A stretch of DNA of 64,000 bases from the NCBI RefSeq assembly GCF_033958435.1, contig NC_134138.1, positions 183,204,798-183,268,797 of the forward strand. The letters are read 5' to 3'. The DNA is from Carettochelys insculpta (Eukaryota; Chordata; Testudines; Carettochelyidae). Under the pieces are notes generated by a model that made no database searches, was not told the DNA's origin, and was given only the letters and a program-made list of their open reading frames with translations. This document shows positions 34,001 to 46,322 of the stretch, one piece after another (the first letter of the stretch is position 1; every line of letters begins with the position of its first letter). The translations under genes and the position numbers were made by a program.

Positions 34001-34393
34001 CTTTGCTGGCCAATCTAAAAGAAATGTGTTGCAGAGGAAATGGAGCCTTTCTCCCCAAGTGCTAGCCACTGTGACTGTCATGTTATATATAGGAGGGTAT
34101 GAGGTACCCCTTAATATAAATCACAGTCAGTAGGCTTCCTCCACTTGTTAAGGAACACTAAAGGAATTATGCATGCCATGCCAACCTGAAAAGCATGGCC
34201 CTCAATTTCACTTTAGAATTTGAATGTGAGAGCCTGTTAACATACTGAATATCATTGAAAAGGGCAGTGCATCACTTTGACCAACAGTAGTAACTCTTTA
34301 GACAGGAAACAGAAAATCCAGAACTACTGATTTTGACTTTTACTGTTCAGAAAACTACTTATATTGTTCTTTTCTAGCTCTGCAGGTGCCAAA
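31074..34393. other. Long stretch without recognised genes
   Basis: AT-rich, unique-looking. A possible old repeat with 'attttcaaaagaactaaagg' lies at 33145-33240 and another at 33395-33470. Confidence 0.45.
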
Positions 34394-34682
34394 GGGTATG
34401 TCTCCATTAGGCAGTTTTGTCAAAACCCACGGAGCATCCACATTCCCAAGCCATTCTGTTGACAGTAAATAGACAGAAAGCAGCACTTCTGTTGACAGTG
34501 TTCTGCCACTCCCCCCTGAGGTGAAATGCCTCAGTTGACAGATTCTGTCGACAGAAAGACAGTCTGGAGGTTCCAGGAAGCCCTCTGTTGACAGACAGGG
34601 CCTCTGGGACACTGAGCAGCCTTGACTGCTGTGCTTCTGGTTGGCCGTTTTGTCAAGAGAGCTGCTGGGCAGTCCAGTCATA
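34394..34682. mobile_element. MITE of TGTTGACAG type
   Basis: Starts 'gggtatgtctccattaggca' and contains six or more TGTTGACAG or TGTCGACAG words in both halves. The right terminus is not clear. Confidence 0.6.
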
Positions 34683-36495
34683 ATTGCAATTATTATTTAA
34701 TAATAAGAGTTGAAAACTGAGTCAGTAATAGAGGCCCAGGCAACACTTAGAACATAAAGAACAGTTGAAAACTGTTTATAATAGCTAAGGTATTTATCTA
34801 TTGAGTAAGACCTTCTTGGGTTTCTGAGGCTGTTGTTTTTAGATGGAGGAAAGGAAAAGGGTAATGATTTCTAATGGCCTAATGCACTCTTACAGACTAT
34901 TCATACCATTTGCTTGTGGAGATACTATACAAGCAAAGAAGAACTAATCCAGGTTAATATAGGCACAGGAACAGGTTTTTATGTTTCAGCTTCAAAATTC
35001 TCATTGGGCTGCGCATGGACAGACAAACTAGAAACTTCTAAACTAATTTAAAAGGGAATGGGAGACCATGTACCTGTGGGGCTTCTCATTTCATAAACAG
35101 AGTCCTTGAAGGGAATCGTGGTCCATTAGTGCCTGTCGGGCAGTAGGGCATCACAAGTATTTTGGCGGCCATATTAATCAAAGAATTAACAAACAACTTT
35201 GTGGGCTTCAATCCAGTGACAATGAAGATGTGACTCATTGAATGACTGAGAAAATTACAAATTAAATGGTGATTTGGTGAGCCTTCTCACTACATTGGAA
35301 TGCAATCATGAGGAAGAATGTTTTTAAAGTGTCAACCCATGCCTCAATCTCCATGCAAAATAGCCATTGCATAACTAGAACTAATGGAAAATTAAATCAA
35401 ATCAAGCATTTGTTGTAAACCCTGTTAAATTCTCGGTAGAATCTCTTACTCAACACCGTATTCAAGTAGGCATATAGACAAAGCACAATCTTTTTAATTT
35501 TCCATTTATGCATCTGAGATGTTTTCTCTTTGCACGTGGTATTAAAAACATAAATCCTTGAATTTTCATAAAGTTAGAGTAAGATTTAACATTAATGATC
35601 TGTCTGGGCTCTGCTGTATTGCAAAAGGCATTTGCTGAGCGCACACAGCCAGCCCATCAGCTGGCGTAAAGTGGCATAACTCCATTGCCGTTATTGAAAT
35701 CAAGGCTGTGACACTGATTCATTCCAGCTGAGGCACCAGCCTACTAGTGTTCTCAGTCTGTGCCGCTCCTGACTTTGGTAGAGCTCAGTTCAATGTAACG
35801 CACTAATTGAGGCAGACAAGTAGCAGCAGGGCATTCCGTTTGAAAAGAAGATCAAGCACAAAGTTGCTGGAAGTAGCCCTTCTGTATTTCTCAGCTGTTC
35901 ATAGCCAAAACAAGAGTTCTGTGTTTTTACAGTGCCTAGCATAATAGGATCCTGGTCCATAACTAAAGTTTCAAGATGCTACAGTAATATAAATAATAAT
36001 AACTGTGATGGCCCAGAGGAAGATATGTGTGTGGAATTGGAAGGACGATTGCCTTCATGAGCACGCTTGTTAAATTAAATAGATGTTTGTCTCGGGCACA
36101 CACATTTTTTTAGGGCTAGCTGGTGCCTAGCAGCATCCCTATCAGCTGGGATAAATTTAGCAGCTCTGATCTTTTAAGTTTATCTTACAGTACTATGTGG
36201 GCTAGCTTCAGTTACCTAAATGGCTAGCTCCCAATCTTTTCATGAGTGAACTGAGAAACAAAAATGCACCAGAAGAAAAATGTTGAAGGACCATGAAAAA
36301 AAAAGTTTGGAAGAGGAAATGGTAAACTTAACAACAGGTCAAATTGGATAGCTGCAGCTGTAGACTGTGAGCAACTCGCATTTATGACAGGCATGTCCCA
36401 AAATATTTTCTAAAAGATGCACACTCCTCAAAGACATGTGATTCCCACTGGTTGACTTGATAGCAATGAAATACTATTTTGCCGCTATGTTTTCT
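34683..36495. other. Unassigned DNA
   Basis: No gene recognised. Sequence around 35655 ('cagctggcgtaaagtggcat') looks like an old dispersed amniote repeat. Confidence 0.4.
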
Positions 36496-36667
36496 GTATA
36501 GAGATGATTGGGCCAACTAGTGGTCATTCTGTTCAAATCAATTGAGTTACTCAAGCGATGGATCTGGTCTTTTGCACTTAAATAAAATAAGTCATCTGAC
36601 AAATGGCAGAAGCATATACCATTGGTGGTATATGTATGGGATATTATGCTTTCTGAGGTAATCCACC
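36496..36667 (+). repeat. Local direct duplication, copy 1
   Basis: Matches 37050-37212 in the same orientation, sharing 'ccaactagtggtcatt', 'tctggtcttttgcacttaa' and 'gaagcatataccattggtgg', with several small indels. Spacing is about 550 bp. Confidence 0.85.
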
Positions 36668-37049
36668 TCAATTACTTCCTTGGAATAATGACATCTGTAT
36701 GTTCTGGAATCCTGCTTGTCATTACTCAACCATAACAAGCATTTAGGGAGATAACGTCTTAAATAAGCTTTTCACCAGTTTCTTCCATCATTTATAGTTC
36801 TTAAATAGAATGGCTCCTATTCAGGAAAGCACTTACACACATTTTTATGTTCTAGTCTACTTTAGGTACTTATGCGGCCTCCATCTATGTTGTATCCCAT
36901 AGCCTCTCAATCTTTTAATGCATTTAATGTCACCACACACATGCAAGGAAGGGAAATATTACTTTCACAATTTTACAGAAGGTTAATGAGGGCACAGTGA
37001 ATTTAAGGGCCTGTCTATATTTAAAACATAATTGTATAGTGACATAGTT

Positions 37050-37212
37050 GTATAGAGATGTCTTTGCCAACTAGTGGTCATTGTGTTTAAATCAATTGTT
37101 ACACAAGGGATGAATCTGGTCTTTTGCACTTAAGTAAATCACCTGACAAAGGAGAAGCATATACCATTGGTGGTATGTATACGGGATATAATATTTTCTA
37201 AGGTACTCCACC
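37050..37212 (+). repeat. Local direct duplication, copy 2
   Basis: Diverged partner of 36496-36667 with roughly 10-15 percent differences by eye. The similarity ends at 'ccacc' in both copies. Confidence 0.85.
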
Positions 37213-37495
37213 AAGCCATAGAGCTCATTGCCTGCTGTATAGGAAAGCCTGAGTGAAATCCTAACTCAGGATGCTAGTCTGAATTGGTTACAAAAGAGTG
37301 AGCTGAATTCTATTGCTTTTTATACTTTATAAATATAATACTTTCTATGTTTCAATCTATGGAGTCATACAACTCACATGAGCAATTCCATTTCATATAA
37401 TGGAATATAACTAAGAGGGGCTGATTTTGGACACCATATATATTATTACTAGTAATGATGTGCAATTGGAAAGAACTCAGTTTGATATTCAGGGT

Positions 37496-37758
37496 GGCTG
37501 CGTCTACACTAGCATGTTGTTTCAAAATATTTTTCGAAAGGCGAGGCTGAGAAATATGAGAAAGAAGGGTGCTTTCAAAAGCAGGTTCAAATGAACCCCA
37601 TCTTCACTACTTATTTTTTTACTGAAAACAGCACTTTCAGAACAGTGAGTGGCTACCGTTATGCAAATGAGGCATACTATATGTAAATTGTCACCTCATT
37701 TGCATTTCTGATTGTCTGTATTTGCATTCCTCTTCTAAAAGGGGAACGTAGTGTAGCC
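37496..37758. mobile_element. MITE (263 bp)
   Basis: The ends are 'ggctgcgtctacactagcat' and, in reverse, 'ggctacactacgttcccctt'. The interior has 'tatgcaaatgaggcata' and 'cacctcatttgcat', an internal palindrome shared in style with 29451-29911. No clear target duplication. Confidence 0.65.
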
Positions 37759-37764
37759 CAGGCA

Positions 37765-38015
37765 TAAAATCTGTTTCAAATAGAGCCATTGGACACGTTA
37801 TGGCTTATTTTGAAAGAGGCTCTATTCCTTGTCTTAATAACACCTATTTCAAAATAGCTATTTTGAAACAGGTGCTACTCCCTGTGGAATAACATTTACC
37901 TATGTCAAAATAAGCCAACCTCTATCTCAAAATTATTTCAGAATAGTGGTTGCATTGTATAGATGCTAGGATAGTTATTTCAAAATAACTGTGCTGTGTA
38001 GACCTACCCTCGGAG
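37765..38015. mobile_element. MITE-like fragment rich in TTTCAAAATA words
   Basis: Adjacent to the preceding MITE. Its right end 'gctgtgtagacctaccctc' is of the same terminal type. The interior resembles 23510-23791. The left terminus is lost. Confidence 0.6.
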
Positions 38016-38350
38016 TCCAGGTTACATTTCCAGGGTAAGGGGTTACAAGTTTTTAATCTGATGTTTCGTCTAGAGCAGGAATCAACATTTGAAGTTTAAA
38101 TCTGGTTCTAAATATCAAAAATGTTTTGGGGTGCTCAGATCCACAATCATGGTCCAGGCACATCTTTAGTGCACGTGAACCTAAATGAAAATGTGACAAT
38201 GAGGTTTACAATCATCTGCATCAAATGTACCAGAAAAGTTACTAGAAAATTATTTGAAATTAAACCGGTGGATTGCACATAGCTCCGCTCAGAGTACTAA
38301 AATTGTGTCCACGTGCATGCTGAATTTGTGACACTATAATACAGTGATTT

Positions 38351-39225
38351 CATAATCATAGACATGTAGGACTGGAGGGACCTCAAGAAGTCATCAAGTC
38401 CAGCTCTCTGCTCTAAGGCAGGGCCATGTAAACCTTGACAATACCTGACAGATGTTTGCCCAAACTGTTTTTAAAAGCCTCCAGTGGAGATTTCCCAGAG
38501 TCCTTTGGAGGCCTATTTCAGAACTCAACTACCCTTATGGTTAGAAAGCTCTTACTAATATTGAACCTAGATCTCTCAGATTAACCACCATCACTTCTTG
38601 TCCTATCTTCAGTAGACAAGGAGAACATTTGATCATAATCCCTTTTATTATAGCCCTTAACATATCTGAAGACTGTGCCCAGGTCCTGCCACAAGGTTCT
38701 TTTCTCAAGACTAAACATGCATAGATTTTTAACTTTTACCCATACATCAGATTTTTTAAATCTTTTCTCAGTTTTGTTGCTTTCTGCTGGACTCACTCCA
38801 GTTTGACCACATCTTTCTTTAAGTATGACACTCAGAACTGGATATAATACTCCAGTTGTGGTCTCACCAGTGCCAGGTACAGCAGAACAACTATCTCCTG
38901 TGTCTTAGATATCACACTCCTGTTAATACACCCCAAAACGTTAGCCATTTGTGCATCTGAACCACATTGTGAACTCATATTCAATTTGTGATCAATTGTA
39001 ACTCCCAGATCCTTTTCTGCTCTACCACCACCTACCTTGCTATTCCCTGTAACTACAATGGATTTGATTTTTTTCTTCCAACTGCCATACTTTACACTTA
39101 TGTTTCTTGAATTTCATGTCATCGATTTCAAACCAATCCTGGAAAGCGTTAAGGCTTTAATCTGCTCTTTCTCCATTTTGGCTTCTATTTCTTCCATCGT
39201 GTGTTTAATATTAATTATAGATGGA
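38351..39225 (-). mobile_element. CR1 LINE 3' fragment (about 870 bp)
   Basis: Reverse-oriented CR1. It begins with 'aatcatagacatgtaggact' and the conserved 'ggacctcaagaagtcatcaa' UTR, then the degenerate C-terminal reverse-transcriptase coding region; a 71-residue frame (38581-38796, minus) preserves a 'SLSTEDRTRSDGG'-like C-terminal motif. Further upstream coding sequence is frameshifted. Inactive. Confidence 0.85.
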
Positions 39226-42200
39226 TGATTGGACAGAGTTCACATTACTGTAATTACCATGGCAATAGCTCATGATGGTACAAATAAAATTATGACTTAG
39301 ATTCTGATCTCAGTAACACCTGTGTATGTCCAGAATAACTCAGTCCATTTACAACAGCAATTTTTCCAATTTACAGGGTATGTAACTGAAATCATGTCTG
39401 GCCCTCTAAGCTTCACTTCAGGATCAAGCACAGGAAAAGCAGAACTGTGTGAGAGAGCATTGTACCTGAAATGACTCCAGCAGAATACAAAATTGATCAC
39501 CTAAATCACTGAAGCTAGTTGTTCGGTGTGAATGCTCCCATCTGTTGATTTCACCCCCTCTATGAAAGTCCATCACTTAATGCATATCACTTATGCTATT
39601 TCAGTGCATTAGGCTGATACCATCACAATGTTCTAACTTCCTGCCTCAGATTCAAACATTTTTGAGTGACCTTGTACAGGATTAACATTCTCTGCGCTAA
39701 CAGCATGCCAACATTCCTCTAACCTGAAAATCGGGAGTGTGCCAACTCAAATAAAGCCACCCAATATGAAAATACCAGATATGAACGAGGGAAAAAGGAA
39801 AAAGATATTATCTATCATTCTCGATCTCCCTCTGCCACCTGCATTGCTATTAAGTGCATACCAAACCACTTGATACTCTAGCTGTGGTTAAACTCAAGAG
39901 GCATCTTAGAATTTTCAGCCTGCTAACAATGAGCTGTATAAGCCACCCAGAAAACATCAGCATAAAACAAAACTTTAAAAGGAGATTTTCATACTGAAGG
40001 AAACTTTAGAGAGAGTATATTTTAAAATGCACTGGGCCAGTCATTTCCTGTGTTGTCTTTGCTAATATTTCAGATCCTGCTCCTTGATCCACTGTGAATT
40101 TCTGTTCCTGTGCACATGATGTCACAGTGAGAAACATGATGTCGTGACTAAAGCAGCCTTATGAAATCATAGGGGAATCAACTGAGAAGAGAAAATGGAA
40201 TAAAGTAGAGCAATCCTTTGTTTGGAAAATTAAAGCATGTAGCAATAGTTGTCGACATGTACCAAAAAGCTTTCTATAACTTTCGCCACCTATGCCAATT
40301 AAGTGACACAACTGTAAAAGAATGGTGGAGGAATGTGTATGTAATAAGCATAGCATTTTTGCTGTTCAGGGCTACCTATAGGATGGTATTAGACAATGGA
40401 AAAGACCTCTATTACACAAAATTCCTACGACTACCACAATAGAAAATGGTTACCTGTTCAGGAACCAGAAAAGCCTGTATTGTACATCAGTTGTGACATT
40501 AACATACAATACCGAAGAAATTACTTGTATGTACTGGAGGAAATAATTTATTTTCTGTTTGTTTCCAGAAGTAGGATAGAAAGAGAGTCTACCACATGAG
40601 ATCTGACTCAAATGAAAAAGAGGAATATATATAGTGCATTATCTTCCTAGATAGATTATCTAGATTATCTTCTTAGCCAGATGTGTTGCTCTGAACACAT
40701 TGTCGTGACACCCCACTCTCTGAACAGGCTCTCCACTCAATACAGTCCAGTTCAAGTTCTCAGTCCTCAAAGACCTCTTTGGGGCTAACTCTCGCTACCT
40801 TAAAAATCTACCTTGTCCTCCATCACCTCCATGGCCGCTACATTCCACCAGAGCAATGAACTTGTTGACCTGTAGGGAGAGAGACTTTTGAATGTGGGAG
40901 ATAGCACTTTCACAGCAGCTGGACCTAGCCTATGGTACTCACTGAAGGGAGAGGAGAATGACTATGGACCTCATCACTTTCAGGACTAAATATAAAACTC
41001 ATTGCTTCAAGTTAGCTTCCCCTCAGTAAATTTTTACACATGCACACACACACTACACCCATTTGCCCACATTCAAACATACGTCACTCCACACACTCAC
41101 ACAATCAACCTATATCATCTAGAGGCTGGGAGGCAGAGAGGTTTTAAGAAAGCCCACCCATTTATAAACACTTGGGAACTACTCAGGTGCCAGAACAATG
41201 CAGCCCACAGGAGCGCTTAACTAGGTAGATCAGACAAAACCATTACAGAAAAGTTGTATGAAACATTATACAAGTGACATGAGTTAAGGGCAGAGAAATA
41301 GCCTTAACACCCAGTTTCCTGGCTTTTCTTGGTGTGCGTCACACCCTTAATGTTATTTCAACATTGTGCTTTTGTCCTTTAAATTAAATGTACAGTAGGT
41401 GTTTTGTATTTAATTTCCTTGCTATTTTTTCCCCTAAAGGAAAAAAAATGGAAGAGATTCATGGAGGGTTATAAAACACACATTGTGTACTCGAGAGACT
41501 GGAACAGCTCTTTTGGAGCCATTTCATTCTCCTGGGAAAATACGTAATTAGGTAGTTTTTAACATGTGTATTATGCACTGAATTACATGTATTTATTCGT
41601 TTCTCAAAGGACTACTGCTTACACAATAGCCTGGAGCAACTCTTTTGGAGCTGTTTGGATCTATCATGTAATTATGCACTTAAGACCCATTTATAGTAAA
41701 TTTTGCTGTGCCTACATAGTAGCTAACTTCTCCCACCCTCCCACCCTCGCTTTAGGTGAAGTTCAGTGTTTGTGAATGGTGCCAGCCTGAGAGCCCTGGA
41801 ATCTAAAGTCCTCTATTTATCCACAGAAAGGGAGCATAAGAAAGTAGTGAAGGCACAGGTGTCCTGACGTTTCCTTTCCAAACATGCCTTACTTCTGACC
41901 TCGAACAGCAACTGTTAAAAGGCAGATTGGATGCTGTGATCACAGAGAACTCTGTCCTCCTGCCAGCAAGGGGCCAGCTGGAATGGCAGGTCTGATATGT
42001 TGAACAATAATCTGCTTGGAACAAAATTAAGACTAAAACATCTTCTTGCTTCGGTCAAGAAGTGGCAGCCATCTAATAATCTTCAACCTAGCTCAGCTCA
42101 TTTTATTTCTGTCATCCAGGAAAAGCAGTAGGGGTGAGATTTTAAAGGCTGGGATTTTGAAAAGGATAGTTCACCATGTAGGTACTTTTGAGAATCCCAC

Positions 42201-42264
42201 AGAGTCTGGATACACAAAGGATTTTTAGGGCTCCTAACTTTCAGTGGAAGTTATTAGTCTAAAT
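39226..42264. other. Long stretch without recognised genes
   Basis: AT-rich. Position 39296 onward holds an old repeat with 'gattctgatctcagtaacac'. A CA-rich run lies near 41040-41105. No coding signal that I can support. Confidence 0.45.
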
Positions 42265-42701
42265 GGCTTCGGCCACACAAGAAGTTTTCTTCCCAGCAAA
42301 ACTGAGCATTTGTCAGGAAAAACTATGAAGCATCTACATGCAAAATGCCCTTTGTTGACAGTTTGTTGGCAGCGTTATACCACTCATTGTTCAGGTATAA
42401 TGCCTCCCTTAACAGTGTTTTGTTGACAAAACGGCTGTGTAGATGGTCTGAGGCCCTTTGTCAACAGACAGGACTTCTGGTTCACTGGGCAGCCCTGTTT
42501 GCAGCGCTTCTGGTCAGCCATTCTGTTGATAGAGGGCCAGGCAGTCTGGCTGTTCCCTGTTGACAGAGAGGATTGCTCCTTTGATCTGCTTTTGTGGGTA
42601 GATGCAATCTGTCAACAGAAGTTTTGCCGACAGAAGTTTTGCCGGGAAATCCCTTCTGATAGTGACTTAGGTTGACAGAGGCTTCTTGTGTAAACGTAGC
42701 C
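42265..42701. mobile_element. MITE of TGTTGACAG type (437 bp)
   Basis: The left end is 'ggcttcggccacacaagaag' and the right end in reverse is 'ggctacgtttacacaagaag', well paired. The interior has repeated TGTTGACAG/TGTCAACAG words and 'cttctggttcactgggcagc', also found at 34594. Flanking triplets differ. Confidence 0.75.
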
Positions 42702-43894
42702 TGTATCTTTGAGGATCTGGACCTATATGCCTATTGGCATCTTTAAGTGCCCAAAAACATTTGAAAAATGAGCTATTATATGAATGTGGTTCTTAAGGAA
42801 AATGCATAGGCCATCTTAATTATATGAACACTCAAAATATCCTAAAATAGTTCAGGCTGTTTTTGTATGTTACACACAAGCCTGAACATTTTGATGTCAA
42901 TATAGTCTGGAGAAAAATGTACTAAAACTGCATGGGCACATATGCTTAAAATGTACACAGTCCAACAAAGCAACTATGGGATAGACTTAAACTAGCTGTG
43001 ACGAAGAAATGATGCAGCTGTTCTGAAATAGATCAGAGAAGGCATTTTGATTTCTGGTTCCCCTCTGCATCACCCAGAGTTTGTGGACAATAGCAGAAAG
43101 TAACCTACTGTTGGTGGAGGTTTCTTTGTATCAGAAAGAGTCTCTCCGTGCTGCTGAGACGTGCTGGTCAGCACACTGAAGTGAGAGTCTCATAATGGCA
43201 AGCTTCCACCCATTTCATGTCTCTGTTCATCAGTGCTATTTTATGAAGTTGATCTGTTGCTCCCATATGTGCCCTACAATGTGGTTAGCCCACAAAGAGG
43301 ATCATGGGCAGGTCACCTACCTTCCTTAATCGATATTCCCTCCTACCTTGATAGCATATTCAAGCTGAATGTTAAGCAATCAAAAGTCAGGAAATGATAA
43401 TGATTATGGACAAAACTTTAAGCTGGATTCTCCCTCACCTGTGTTATGAGATGGTCTTTAATTACACATTCACCTTAAACAATACACTGATATATGTGCA
43501 CCGCAGTATTTCTTAATTGTGCATTTTGCCAGGTTAGCATAAATGGTGTGGCACGTGTCGCACAAGCAGAATGCAATTGTCAGTATGTGATAAGCTATGC
43601 AAAGGTGCTCACCAAAGTACACCATGTCACTTTTCTCAGGGCACTGAGCTCTGCGCCAATCTCAGTTTTCGCTCCCAATGTGCGGGATTTCTTTTTTTGT
43701 TTTTAGTTGGGGAAGGGATAGGAGGGTATTATTTCCCTCACTGTATAATCCAAAAATGTCACCATCTTATAAAGGGAGCAAGTGTAGATAATGTTAGCTC
43801 AGCTGGTGAAAGGTTCAGAAAGTGAAAAGAGAGGGTTAGAATGGATATACTTTTGCAACTTTAACTGCAATGGCTAATGTTCCCAAGGGATCAT
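42702..43894. other. Unassigned DNA
   Basis: No gene or family recognised. Confidence 0.4.
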
Positions 43895-44060
43895 GATGCA
43901 AGGAACTGTGCATCAGGCAGGGCATTAGAAGGTTTGTCAGCTCTGCCACTTTTTTACTGTAGGGCCTTGAGCAAGTCACTGAACCATCAGTCTCTCAGTG
44001 CCCCATCTGTAAAATGGGAATAACATTGCCAGTCTACCTACAATGCAAAACAAAATGCTC
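43895..44060 (+). mobile_element. Ancient MIR (CORE-SINE) copy
   Basis: The sequence 'ccttgagcaagtcactgaac' followed by 'ccccatctgtaaaatgggaa' is the conserved MIR core and tail. Such copies predate the split of mammals and reptiles. Heavily diverged and inactive. Confidence 0.8.
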
Positions 44061-45456
44061 AGTATTGAAATAAGACCTAGAAAGCACCAGGGTTTCACTA
44101 ATAGCATAAAGATACTCAAAAAAAAAAAAAAAAGGAAACATTCCCTTCCCTCATTCCATCTCGTCCCTTTTTGGACACACTGATTGATTTTCCTTTCTGA
44201 CATGAGTAACCCTTAGCAGCATAAGTGGCTCCAATAACTTCAGTGGCTCTGTTGACATCAGCAGAGGTATATTCATGAGAATAATGGTAGCAGACGAAGT
44301 ATCAACACTAAGAAGATGCCTGATTAAAATGTCTGCAATTGAACAGTGGCAATTTTGTTCTCAGCAGGACAAGGTACTTTACAGCAGAGCCAACAGCCAC
44401 TGTGGGCCTGAGGGCAAAGTGGGAGGGTGAGCCCAGCACTATACTCTTGGAAGAGGTGCAGGCCAATGGCAGTCCGCCTTTTTACCATCCCCCCACCACG
44501 CGCACGTGCACACACACACACAGCCACGCAGAGTGGTGGAGCTGCAGATCACGGCACTTCAAAGGGGCCCAGAGCTCCAGTTGCCAACACGACATAAGCA
44601 CTGGGCCCAGGGGCAACTGCCCTGTTTGTCTCCCCACCGGCCAATGGCGGCAGGCCTGGCACTTCACAAAACAGGATGCAACCAGGAATGGTGAGACATC
44701 TTCCTTGCCCCCCTTTGGGCTGACACACTAGCTAGAGAGCAAGAAATAGATGAGCTTGTTTTGTGTGCAAGAAAGTCTCCCTGGTACGGGCCTAGCTAAC
44801 CTCAAGAGAGCAGTAGGTGAGAGAACCTGCCAAGCAACGCTCTGTGACCAAGGACCTCTCCATGATAATTAGCAGAGGGCACAGGGATAAACAGCGCTCC
44901 CAGGATCTCCTGGGTCACCAAGAAGACATCATGTAAGTTGACTACTGAAAGCCTGAGTCAGGCTGGTCATCCTAACCTTTATGAGATGTATGTACAGAGA
45001 ATACAGGAAAACTTAGAGACTCTACGTCTGTTGTTAAGGTCACTCAAAGGTAGCATACCTTGAGACAAACATCTCAAGATAGCAGAAAGGTAGGCTACAG
45101 GGACAATCCCTCCGTGTCTCCATCTGAGGGGAGCCATGCCTCCTTGAGAGTTGAGATATATAAGGAATCTACTCTAGTCTGAACAAGAAAGAGGAGGCAG
45201 TTAATCATTTACAAGGGGGCCCGTGCCTCAAGTAAGGCAGCCCTTACACCGTCTGGGTTCTGCCTAGAGACCAGTGCCAGCGACAGCTGACTATTCACCA
45301 GGCTCTTAGGCATGGTGGGGCAAGCAACAATTAGGGCTCTGGCCTGAAATCAGGCAGAGCTACAGTAGGCTATTTTCCTGCCCTTTAAGCAGCACAGTGC
45401 AATCAGCACTTCAGTAAGGGCTCTGGGCCTTCAATCTTGCAGAGCTACAGCTACAA
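44061..45456. other. Unassigned region, partly GC-rich
   Basis: An A-run lies at 44119-44134 and a short CA run at 44505-44521. Overlapping frames at 44324-44731 lie in GC-rich sequence and show no domain. Confidence 0.4.
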
Positions 45457-45458
45457 TA

Positions 45459-45773
45459 CAGTAAAATCCCAAATTATGCAGGGGTTGCATTCCTACAACC
45501 CCCAAGTAACTCAAATGTTTGCACAAGTCAGGGTGGGGAGCTAGGAGTCAGGCTGCCGCTTGGTTCCCAGCTCCCTGACATTTGTGGAACCCCAGCAGTC
45601 CTGGCTGTTTCTCCCTACCTTCCCCCAGCCACATGCCTAGCAGCAGGGAGAAGGGGCTCTTAGCCTGCTGTGGGTAGCTAGGCAAGCTAAGAGCCTTCTC
45701 CCTGACTTCCCCCAGTGGCATTGCTGGGGGATTTATGCACAGTTTGAAACCGTGCATTTCAAGGGGGTTACCG
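45459..45773. mobile_element. Pogo/Tigger-like non-autonomous transposon (315 bp), TA target duplication
   Basis: The flanking dinucleotide TA occurs on both sides (45457-45458, 45774-45775). The left end 'cagtaaaatcccaaattatg' resembles Tigger-type termini, and the right end in reverse starts 'cggtaacccccttgaaatgc'. The internal sequence 'caggggttgcattcctacaa' is a common reptile repeat. No transposase. Confidence 0.7.
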
Positions 45774-45861
45774 TAGTAGTCTATTAGCGTTCTAAGTCAA
45801 AGGCTAGTGAACAGCTGGCGGCGACTTCACAAGGAAATTAACAGGACATGATAAACAGTCA

Positions 45862-46070
45862 GGCTGCATCTGCACTACCCCTCCCTTTTGGAAGGGGCAT
45901 GTGAATGCAGCAGCTCAAAAATGGTAATGAGGTGCTGATATGAATATTCAGTGCCTCATTTACATAATGGCCGCCACTCATAACGGCAAAAGTGCTGCTT
46001 TTGAAATGCAAAATAGCCATGTAGACAAGGTTCCTTTGAAAGGAAGCCCTGCTTTTGAAAGCACCCTTCT
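45862..46070. mobile_element. Half MITE, truncated
   Basis: The left end 'ggctgcatctgcactacccc' and interior 'gaatattcagtgcctcattt' match the style of 6530 and 21011. A TGTAGACAA word at 46021 suggests the palindrome turning back, but the right end is lost. Confidence 0.65.
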
Positions 46071-46322
46071 TGCAGGACAGGGGAGTAGTGTGCCACAGAA
46101 GGCAGGTACTCAGGCTCACTGGTGTGAGCAGTACACTCGGTGACAGCCTCAGGGGATCGCTGTGATCCAACCCCTTGCTGAAGCAAGCAACCTTGTACTA
46201 AACAGGAGAATGACTTCTGAGTTCAGTGTAGGCTCTAGAAGGCATATTATGATTTGATTTTATGTGCAATCATTTGTTTCCAATATTCCCTCTCTGTATC
46301 ACAGTTCTTTGACAATAAACTT

